This document shows positions 1 through 5,575 of a stretch of DNA of 7,235 bases, one piece after another. Positions within the stretch are counted from its first letter, which is position 1. Each line of letters starts with the position of its first letter. The stretch lies in NCBI GenBank assembly GCA_017999075.1, contig JAGOBX010000174.1, forward strand, positions 1-7,235, read 5' to 3'. Made by a program: the position numbers and the translations under genes. Under the pieces are notes generated by a model. It was not told the origin of the DNA. It saw only the letters and a program-made list of their open reading frames with translations, and did not search any database. The DNA comes from JAGOBX01 sp017999075 [NCBI: Candidatus Babelota bacterium]. GTDB taxonomy: Bacteria; JAGOBX01.

Positions 1-15
1 CTTGGCGACATCCCA
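1..15 (-). tRNA. tRNA-Gln, 5' end only (cut by the window edge)
   Basis: Read on the minus strand from base 15, the sequence is TGGGATGTCGCCAAG. This fits the first 15 positions of bacterial tRNA-Gln: U1 followed by a G-rich acceptor strand, U8, and the D-stem start CGCCAAG (compare E. coli TGGGGTATCGCCAAG). A U at position 1, giving a weak 1-72 pair, is typical of bacterial tRNA-Gln. The anticodon and the 3' half lie outside the window, so the assignment rests on these 15 bases plus context, since tRNA-Gln is a common neighbour of ispE. It begins 50 nt after the spoVG stop codon on the same strand. No convincing separate promoter is visible, so co-transcription with spoVG is possible. Confidence 0.72.
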
Positions 16-47
16 ACTGATAATTTTTACTGATAATTATTGATAAC
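16..47. repeat. Short direct repeats, ACTGATAATT twice plus a degenerate third copy
   Basis: ACTGATAATT occurs at 16-25 and again at 29-38, and a partial copy TTGATAAC follows at 40-47. The first copy directly abuts the 5' end of the tRNA-Gln gene. The repeats fill much of the gap between the spoVG stop codon and the tRNA. They could be chance in such AT-rich DNA, an RNA-processing element for releasing the tRNA 5' end, or a protein-binding array. Confidence 0.4.
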
Positions 48-65
48 AAATATAATATAAAATAA

Positions 66-332
66 TTAATGATTATCTATTATCTTTTTATATTCTGATA
101 ATACAGTGCTTTCTATCAATTCTCTTCTTTCATTATTTAACGGATGCGCTATATCTCTGTATTCGCCTGTACTTGTTTTTCTGTTTGGCATTGTTACAAA
201 TAATCCTTTAGATCCTTCAATAATTTTTAAGTTATGGATTACAAAACTGTTATCAAAAGTAATTGAAACCCACGCTTTAAAATCACCATTTGACGAATCA
301 ACAGTTTTAATCCGCACTTCAGTAATTTTCAT
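66..332 (-). CDS. spoVG: SpoVG family nucleic-acid-binding regulator
   Basis: An 88-residue protein, close to the usual length of SpoVG (about 85-100). Family landmarks are in order: an N-terminal strand starting MKITEVRIK, the core FVIHNLKIIEG (30-40) followed by GLFVTMPNRK (43-52), then EYRDIAHPLN (57-66) and a C-terminal helix ending in the EYKKI region. Known members (Bacillus, Staphylococcus, Listeria, Borrelia) bind DNA and/or RNA and act as broad regulators; in Bacillus the protein affects septation and sporulation. Nothing here suggests a spore former, so a general post-transcriptional or transcriptional role is more likely. The start is fixed by AAGGAG at 339-344, six bases before the ATG. 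The gene starts 21 nt after the ispE stop, so it is probably in the same transcript, and tRNA-Gln lies downstream. Confidence 0.95.
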   Translation of the reverse strand: MKITEVRIKTVDSSNGDFKAWVSITFDNSFVIHNLKIIEGSKGLFVTMPNRKTSTGEYRDIAHPLNNERRELIESTVLSEYKKIIDNH

Positions 333-353
333 AAAATGCTCCTTAAAAAATTT

Positions 354-1274
354 TTAAACAGGGACGCATTTTTTTATAATGCACTCCGTTAAACACATTT
401 TTAGGATTTTAAAACATTTTTCTTTATCTGAATCATTATCAAAAAGTAAAAATAATGCCGACCCGCTGCCGGACATAAAAACTTTTTTGTTTGTTAACTT
501 ATTTATTCGATGTTTGACTTTTTTAAGACCGCTATATAATCGGAAAGCCGATTGTTCAAGATCATTAATTATATACTTTTCAATTAAATTTATATCTGCT
601 CCTTTTTTTATAAAATTCAAAATAATTTTAACATAGTCTTTTTTTGTTGTCAAGCGGAATTTGTGATTTTTATATACTTTAATTGTTGACGAGTGTATCT
701 TTGGATAAATTATTATGAAACTGTAATTTTTCATAATATCTTTTTTTAAAATTTTTACTTTGTCGCCTATTCCCTTTACAATTGCTGACCCGGGAGAAAT
801 ATTGAATGGAATGTCAGCGCCTATGTTTTTTGTTAAATTTCGAAGAATTGAATCTGACATATTAAGATTAAACAGCCTGTTTAAAGCAATGGCTGTTCCT
901 GCTCCGTCTGAACTGCCGCCTCCTAATCCTGCGCCTATAGGAATACTTTTTTTTATGGTGATTTTTATATTGTTTTTGATATTGAATTTATCCAATATTT
1001 TTCTTGCTACTTTTCCGGAAATATTTTTTTCCGGATCAGAAGGAACAGAAAAATCTTCAGATATGAATCTTTTTAGTTCTTCGGAATATATTGCTGAAAT
1101 ACTTATTTTTTTGTTTTCACCAGATAATTTTTTTATTGTAATAGTATCATATAGACTTATAGATTGCATTAAAGAATTTAATATATGATAACCATCATCC
1201 CGCTTTCCTGTAATCTGAAGAATTATATTTAATTTTGCAGGAGCTTTTACGGTTATTGAATTATTTTTTGCCAT
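354..1274 (-). CDS. ispE: 4-diphosphocytidyl-2-C-methyl-D-erythritol kinase (IspE)
   Basis: A GHMP-superfamily kinase that phosphorylates the 2-hydroxyl of CDP-methylerythritol with ATP, the fourth step of the MEP pathway to IPP and DMAPP, in the cytoplasm. Its 306 residues are close to the family norm. The N-terminal motif APAKLN (11-16) carries the conserved K14, RDDGYH (25-30) fits the substrate-binding GYH motif, and PIGAGLGGGSSD (112-123) is the ATP-binding glycine loop. GADIPF (152-157) carries the catalytic Asp equivalent (D154), and the C-terminal SGSGSALF motif (268-275) is intact. The ATG sits one base after the stop of the AIM24-family gene. The nearest Shine-Dalgarno-like sequence (GGAGGA, 1291-1296) is 16 nt away, so translational coupling is likely. 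It is followed by spoVG after 21 nt. Confidence 0.96.
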   Translation of the reverse strand: MAKNNSITVKAPAKLNIILQITGKRDDGYHILNSLMQSISLYDTITIKKLSGENKKISISAIYSEELKRFISEDFSVPSDPEKNISGKVARKILDKFNIKNNIKITIKKSIPIGAGLGGGSSDGAGTAIALNRLFNLNMSDSILRNLTKNIGADIPFNISPGSAIVKGIGDKVKILKKDIMKNYSFIIIYPKIHSSTIKVYKNHKFRLTTKKDYVKIILNFIKKGADINLIEKYIINDLEQSAFRLYSGLKKVKHRINKLTNKKVFMSGSGSALFLLFDNDSDKEKCFKILKMCLTECIIKKCVPV

Positions 1275-1275
1275 T

Positions 1276-2052
1276 TTAGAAATTTTTGTCTCCTCCTAAT
1301 AATCCTCCAAGCAGTCCTCCTCCTATTCCTGCGACTCCGGAATGTTCGTCCTTTTTACTGAAACCTGCGGCGGCAAAAATTCTGTCAGCTAATCTTGAAA
1401 ACGGCAAACTTTGCAAATATACCAAACCGGGACCATTGAGTTTTGCAAGAAACAAGCCTTCCCCTCCAAATAATGCGTTTTTAAAACCACCGATAAATTG
1501 AATGTCATAATCAACACTTGGAGAAAATGCTACAAGGCAGCCTGTATCAACTCTTAATGATTCTCCTGCCTGAAGTTCTTTAGTGATAATTGTTCCGCCT
1601 GCGTGAATAAATGCCATACCGTCGCCTGTCAGACGCTGAAGAATGAAACCTTCCCCTCCAAATAATCCGGCACCTATTTTTTTTGTAAAAGCTACTTCGA
1701 TGTCAACACCTTTTGCCGCACATAAAAAACCGTCTTTTTGGCATAAAAATTTTCCTCCTATTTTGTGAAGGTCCAAAGGAATTATTTTTCCAGGATAAGG
1801 TGCGCCGAATGCAACATGCCCTTTACTTTTTCCTGTATGCATGAATGTTGTTATAAAAAAACTTTCTCCTGTAAGCATTCGTTTAAAACCGCTGAATAAA
1901 CCTCCTCCGGTTGATGTCTGCATTTCTATTCCGTTTTCCATATACATCATAGCTCCTGCTTCTGCGCGTACAGCTTCGCCAGGATCAAGTTCAATCTCGA
2001 CTATCTGCATATCGTCTCCGAATATTTTGTAATCAATTACATCAGCACTCAT
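1276..2052 (-). CDS. AIM24 / TIGR00266 family protein
   Basis: A 258-residue soluble protein of the AIM24 (TIGR00266) family, named after a yeast mitochondrial protein. The biochemical role of the bacterial members is not established. Visible hallmarks are the N-terminal [17 protein letters not shown] (23-39) and three repeats of a glycine-rich beta unit with pattern LFxGxxxxLxxLxGxG: around 51-74, 130-152 and 195-215. These match the pseudo-threefold beta fold known for this family. The C-terminus is a flexible [13 protein letters not shown] tail (242-254). No signal peptide or membrane segment is visible. A full AGGAGG ribosome-binding site (2063-2068), 10 nt upstream, supports the start. 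It begins 30 nt after the mlaD-like gene and ends one base before ispE, so it belongs to the same transcription unit. Confidence 0.92.
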   Translation of the reverse strand: MSADVIDYKIFGDDMQIVEIELDPGEAVRAEAGAMMYMENGIEMQTSTGGGLFSGFKRMLTGESFFITTFMHTGKSKGHVAFGAPYPGKIIPLDLHKIGGKFLCQKDGFLCAAKGVDIEVAFTKKIGAGLFGGEGFILQRLTGDGMAFIHAGGTIITKELQAGESLRVDTGCLVAFSPSVDYDIQFIGGFKNALFGGEGLFLAKLNGPGLVYLQSLPFSRLADRIFAAAGFSKKDEHSGVAGIGGGLLGGLLGGDKNF

Positions 2053-2062
2053 TTTATTTAAT

Positions 2063-2068
2063 CCTCCT
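2063..2068 (-). promoter_or_regulatory. Ribosome-binding site of the AIM24-family gene
   Basis: A perfect AGGAGG on the minus strand with a 10-nt spacer to the ATG at 2052. It is one of the strongest Shine-Dalgarno sequences in the window and settles the start of this gene. Confidence 0.7.
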
Positions 2069-2082
2069 GTTTTTCAATTGTT

Positions 2083-3408
2083 TTATTTGTTTTTTCTTTT
2101 AGCTTTTGTAGAAGAAGAAGTCTTTTTTTTTGTTTCCTGCTTTTTTAATTCTTCCTCCTCCTCTTTTAATTTTTGTTCGAATTCCGTATAATCTTCAGGA
2201 GAAACATATTTTGATTTGTTTAATAATATTCCGGGATGATGTTTCAGATACTGCACAGCAGAACTCAGGTCTGTAACGAGTTGTTTTAAATTTTTTCCTA
2301 ATTCTTTATCGTGGATAACTATTCCCATCAATCCTTTTTCTGTTTTTAAAGCTTCAAGATTATAATTCAACAGGTCAAGAGTTTTATCGAGTTTAACAGA
2401 AATAGTGGATACACTGCTTACTGCTTTAGTGATTTCTTTTTCATTGTTTGCCAGGACAGTTGTAAGAGATCTGGTAATATTATTAAGATTGTCGATTGAA
2501 CTTTCAATGCTTTCTTTTTTATTTTTCAGAATAGATTCAAGTATATTTACTGAAGAATTTAATTTTTTTGAGAATTCAGTTAAATCAGTTTGAGTTGTGG
2601 TTATGGTTTTTTCAAGAATTTTAGAACTTTTTTGAACATTATCAATGATTTCATTTATTTTGCCGTTGTTTTTTATACTTAATGAATTTAAACTTTCAGC
2701 CATCCCTGATAAATCAGTTATCATTTTTCCTGCTTTTTCATGATTTGCAGAAATTGTTTTTTTTATCATTCCTGCCGAATCTTTCAATAATTCAAGAGAT
2801 TTTTGAAAATCGTTTAATCCGCCATCAACTTTTATTTTACCGCTTCTGGTAATTTCAGAAACATTTTTTATAGCTCCTGAAAGATTGTCTATTGCTGATT
2901 TTAGTTGCTGTTTTACTTCTTTTTCTACAAATACGTCATTAAACCCATCAATAGCTTTGTTTAATCCTTCTATAACATTCATTACTCCTGCTATTACTTC
3001 TTCGATTTTTTGAGGCTCCTGCCCTATAAGAGTTTCACCGAATACAATGTCTCTGCTTAACTGAGATCCAGGATCTATTTCAATATATTTTTCCCCCATC
3101 AATCCGGCCTGATTTATATAAATTTTAGCGTCTTTTTTTATTTTTAGTTTTTCATCAAGGGTTATTTCAATACGTACTTTAGGCATATTGTTTACTGTAA
3201 TAAATTCTATATCTCCGACTTTTCCAAGATTTACACCTGAAACCATAACAGGACCGTTTTTAATGATGCCATTTGCAAAATTGAAAACAACATAAAATTT
3301 TAACCCTTTATTCAGCTTCCAGTCTGTCATTATAATTATAAGAAAAATAAATAGAACACAGGATAATAAAATAACCAATCCTACAATAGCTGTTTTATTT
3401 TGTTTCAT
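2083..3408 (-). CDS. mlaD: MlaD-like MCE family lipid-transport protein with long helical tail
   Basis: A 441-residue single-MCE-domain protein, much longer than E. coli MlaD (about 180). A short cytoplasmic N-terminus is followed by one hydrophobic segment (about 7-27, signal anchor), leaving the rest in the periplasm. The MCE domain spans about 36-114, with NGIIKNGPVMVSGVNLGKVGDI (46-67) and GLMGEKYIEIDPG (102-114). A long predicted helix (about 135-355) shows a regular 25-residue hydrophobic repeat. The segment GLMGIVIHDKELGKNLKQL (359-377) and the following HHPGILLNKS fit the conserved C-terminal helix of many MlaD-like proteins, and the end is a charged Glu/Lys tail. By family it should bind lipid in an ABC-transporter-linked outer-membrane lipid system. 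The permease (MlaE) and ATPase (MlaF) genes are not in the window. The GGAG box sits 11 nt before the ATG. Confidence 0.9.
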   Translation of the reverse strand: MKQNKTAIVGLVILLSCVLFIFLIIIMTDWKLNKGLKFYVVFNFANGIIKNGPVMVSGVNLGKVGDIEFITVNNMPKVRIEITLDEKLKIKKDAKIYINQAGLMGEKYIEIDPGSQLSRDIVFGETLIGQEPQKIEEVIAGVMNVIEGLNKAIDGFNDVFVEKEVKQQLKSAIDNLSGAIKNVSEITRSGKIKVDGGLNDFQKSLELLKDSAGMIKKTISANHEKAGKMITDLSGMAESLNSLSIKNNGKINEIIDNVQKSSKILEKTITTTQTDLTEFSKKLNSSVNILESILKNKKESIESSIDNLNNITRSLTTVLANNEKEITKAVSSVSTISVKLDKTLDLLNYNLEALKTEKGLMGIVIHDKELGKNLKQLVTDLSSAVQYLKHHPGILLNKSKYVSPEDYTEFEQKLKEEEEELKKQETKKKTSSSTKAKRKNK

Positions 3409-3481
3409 TTTTTATTTAACTCCACAAATTCAAATAATAACCCGAAATAATAAATTTTAGAAAAAATAATTATATTTTATA

Positions 3482-4282
3482 TTATAATGACAAAACATCC
3501 TGCATAGAGTATAATCCTGTTTTTTTATTGGAAATCCATACAGCGGCATTTACAGCTCCGTTTGCAAAAGTTTCTCTGCTGTGCGCCCGATGTGTTAATT
3601 CTATGCGTTCTCCGCCGCCGGCAAAAATTATGGTATGTTCTCCAACAATATCTCCGGCTCTCACCGCATGAATGCCTATTTCATTTTTAGTACGTTCCCC
3701 GGTAATCCCTTTTCTTCCGTAAACCCCGCATTTTTTTATGTCGCGTTTAACTGCTTTAGTAATAACTTCGGCTATTTTCGAGGCTGTTCCTGACGGACTG
3801 TCTTTTTTTTTGTTATGATGAGATTCTATTATTTCAATATCGTACATATTACCTATAGATGCGGCTGTTTCGGCAGCAAGTTTAAAAAGCAAATTAACTC
3901 CGATACTCATGTTAGGAGAAAAAACGCAGGCATTTGTTTTTGAAAAATTTTTTATTATACCTATTTCTTTTTCTGAAAAACCAGTTGTCCCTATAACAAT
4001 TTTTTTATTTTTTGATTTAATGTTTTTTAATAATTCTAATGTTGATTCTATAGAACTGAAATCTATTATTACATCACTTGAGTCAATGAATTTTTTTATA
4101 TTGTCAGTTAAATTTGTTTTTATTTCCGAGCACCCGATAATATCTCCGATATTTTTATCAAGCAGCGGATGTCCTTTCCTCTCTAAACCTGCCGATAATA
4201 CGGTTTTAGGATTTGAAATTATAGAATTTATTATCATTCTGCCCATTCTTCCTGTTGCGCCGACGACTCCAATTTTAATCAT
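3482..4282 (-). CDS. dapB: 4-hydroxy-tetrahydrodipicolinate reductase (DapB)
   Basis: Cytoplasmic NAD(P)H-dependent reductase producing tetrahydrodipicolinate in the diaminopimelate/lysine pathway, needed for peptidoglycan and lysine. Its 266 residues match the usual length. The N-terminal Rossmann motif VGATGRMG (7-14), the nucleotide-binding GTTGF (98-102), the active-site signature ESHHNKKKDSPSGTA (153-167) and GERTKNEIGIHAVRAGDIVGEH (195-216) are all present. By alignment with E. coli (H159, K163), the catalytic pair is H155 and K159. GGGERIELTHRAHSR (222-236) is also typical. The start is supported by GGGAGG (4288-4293) five bases upstream. It follows the TPR/HhH gene by 14 nt and is followed by the mlaD-like gene after 73 nt. 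The three lysines at 158-160 are coded by an unbroken run of nine A's. Confidence 0.97.
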   Translation of the reverse strand: MIKIGVVGATGRMGRMIINSIISNPKTVLSAGLERKGHPLLDKNIGDIIGCSEIKTNLTDNIKKFIDSSDVIIDFSSIESTLELLKNIKSKNKKIVIGTTGFSEKEIGIIKNFSKTNACVFSPNMSIGVNLLFKLAAETAASIGNMYDIEIIESHHNKKKDSPSGTASKIAEVITKAVKRDIKKCGVYGRKGITGERTKNEIGIHAVRAGDIVGEHTIIFAGGGERIELTHRAHSRETFANGAVNAAVWISNKKTGLYSMQDVLSL

Positions 4283-4287
4283 ATTTT

Positions 4288-4293
4288 CCTCCC
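4288..4293 (-). promoter_or_regulatory. Ribosome-binding site of dapB
   Basis: GGGAGG on the minus strand, five bases before the ATG at 4282 and inside the 14-nt gap after the upstream gene. It supports the dapB start. The gap is too short for any lysine riboswitch or separate promoter. Confidence 0.65.
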
Positions 4294-4296
4294 TTT

Positions 4297-5304
4297 TTAT
4301 TTATTTAAAACAATTTTGTTTTTAATCCCATCAAATTTGTTTTTTATGATAGGTATTTTTTTTAGTTCGTCAATGTGTTTTATCGGTCCGTTTTTTTCAA
4401 TGTATTTAAGAATCATAGAAGCTTCAAATTCTGTTATTTTAAGACCTTCTGAAATTTTTTTTAATGAAGAATCATTTATATTTATATATTGTGTTCTTTC
4501 CTGAATGAGTTTTTGTGAAATTTTAGAAGACAGAATAAAGTGTTCGGATTGAATTGAATCGCCATTAAATTCATATGAATTAATTTTATCAGCTTTTTTC
4601 CCGGAGGAAAAAACAGAAGTGCTGTCTTTTGATGCAATTATATTTTCATCAGAAGCTATTATAAAGTAATCTTTTATAGAATTATATTTTCCTGATAACC
4701 CTGAAATTTTTTTTAAATCTTCCACTGTCGAATATTTTCCAAAATTTTTTCTGTAATTAACAATAATAATTCTGTCTAAATTATTTAATTCTGTAATATT
4801 TTTCAATTCATTTTCTGTAACTGTATTTAAATCAAATTTTTTTTGAGATATGCTTTTTTTTAAAATATCCTCATTTTTATTTATTTTAATTTCAGGGGAG
4901 GTTAAAATTTCTGGAACGGTATTTTTTTTCGCAAATGTGTCAACTGGTTCCTGAACATAAATATTTTGTTGAATAGACTTACCGGATATTTCCAAGTGGG
5001 ATGATTCGACTAATTTTAAACCCTCGTTTTTTATTTGATTTTTTATTTGGACGGCAAGATTTAAATGATAATCCGATTTTGCAAAATCTTTTTTGCGGAA
5101 ATAACATGAACCAAGCATTCTATGAGCTTCAATATTATTATTGTCAAGTTCAATTATCTGATTTAAAAAAATAATTTTTTCATCAAGAATAAAAGTATTT
5201 TTTGCCTGCTGTAAAAGTTCTTCTGTTTTTATTTTATCTTCAGCGAAAACATTATTATAATAAAATAAAAAAAATATTAAAAATAATTGATATATTATTT
5301 TCAT
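4297..5304 (-). CDS. Secreted protein with TPR and two ComEA-like helix-hairpin-helix modules
   Basis: A 335-residue protein with no recognisable named orthologue. Residues 1-21 form a signal peptide with a hydrophobic core and a VFA cleavage site before E22, so the protein is probably exported. Residues 57-90 fit a tetratricopeptide repeat (A60, L64, G65, Y68, F74, A75, A84), preceded by a degenerate helical pair (25-53). A low-complexity Lys/Ser linker leads to two modules resembling the ComEA HhH domain: 156-216 (FDLNTVTENELKNI ... YRKNFGKYSTVEDLKKISGL) and 274-331 (ININDSSLKKI ... IEKNGPIKHIDELKKIPII). In both, the glycine hairpins that contact DNA phosphates are poorly kept. ComEA proteins bind DNA in the periplasm during uptake; whether this one binds DNA is unclear. 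The ATG has GGAG upstream (9-nt spacer). It is the first gene of the dapB cluster. Confidence 0.8.
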   Translation of the reverse strand: MKIIYQLFLIFFLFYYNNVFAEDKIKTEELLQQAKNTFILDEKIIFLNQIIELDNNNIEAHRMLGSCYFRKKDFAKSDYHLNLAVQIKNQIKNEGLKLVESSHLEISGKSIQQNIYVQEPVDTFAKKNTVPEILTSPEIKINKNEDILKKSISQKKFDLNTVTENELKNITELNNLDRIIIVNYRKNFGKYSTVEDLKKISGLSGKYNSIKDYFIIASDENIIASKDSTSVFSSGKKADKINSYEFNGDSIQSEHFILSSKISQKLIQERTQYININDSSLKKISEGLKITEFEASMILKYIEKNGPIKHIDELKKIPIIKNKFDGIKNKIVLNK

Positions 5305-5379
5305 AAATATTTACTCCGAATAAGGATATAAATCATAAGACTATAGACTTTAATTTTTTTAGACCTGTATTTATGATAA

Positions 5380-5408
5380 ATAATATTATGCTAATACAAA
5401 TAAATCAA
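5380..5408 (-). promoter_or_regulatory. Candidate sigma70-type promoter for the TPR/HhH-dapB cluster
   Basis: On the minus strand, TTGATT (5403-5408), a 17-base spacer and TATTAT (5380-5385) match the -35/-10 layout. It would give a leader of roughly 70 nt before the ATG at 5304. The position between hydG and the next gene is sensible, but the region is so AT-rich that chance matches are common. Confidence 0.4.
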
Positions 5409-5439
5409 TATTATTTTAAAAATAACTTTATTTTAGAGA

Positions 5440-5463
5440 TATTCAATTTATGTTTTTTGAATA
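5440..5463. repeat. Inverted repeat between hydG and the TPR/HhH gene
   Basis: TATTCAA (5440-5446) and TTGAATA (5457-5463) form a perfect 7-bp inverted repeat around a 10-nt AT-rich loop. It lies about 30 bp upstream of the candidate promoter at 5380-5408 and about 110 bp past the hydG stop. It could be an operator or a weak transcript end. No T-tract follows it directly on the minus strand, so it is not a standard intrinsic terminator. Confidence 0.3.
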
Positions 5464-5575
5464 AAAAAGTGTTTTCAAATTCCGACAAAAAAAAGATTTT
5501 TTTCCGCAGATAATCGCGAATAAAAATAAAAATAAAAAAATCGAATTATAGAATTTTTCAGGATTTTGCAATATA

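Noticed and set aside
760-1188. 142-codon open frame on the plus strand opposite ispE
   Set aside because: It is fully antisense to a well-conserved ispE and has no recognisable motif; its composition mirrors the complement of the real gene.
3409-3481. Possible separate promoter for the mlaD-like gene: TTGTCA at the dapB end followed by TATAAT
   Set aside because: The spacing is only 13 bases, too short for a sigma70 promoter; in this AT-rich gap a TATAAT alone is weak evidence.
4283-4296. Lysine riboswitch before dapB
   Set aside because: Only 14 nt separate dapB from the preceding gene and these hold just the ribosome-binding site. The candidate leader at 5305-5373 is also far too short for a lysine riboswitch.
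3909-4325. 138-codon open frame on the plus strand opposite dapB
   Set aside because: Antisense to conserved dapB; the hydrophobic, Phe/Ile-rich translation is what the complement of an A-rich gene gives.
5483-5520. Possible intrinsic terminator after hydG: TTCGC/GCGGA stem followed by A and T runs
   Set aside because: The stem is only about five pairs with a wobble and an 8-nt loop, and the T-run starts about nine bases later after an A-run, so it does not fit an intrinsic terminator well.
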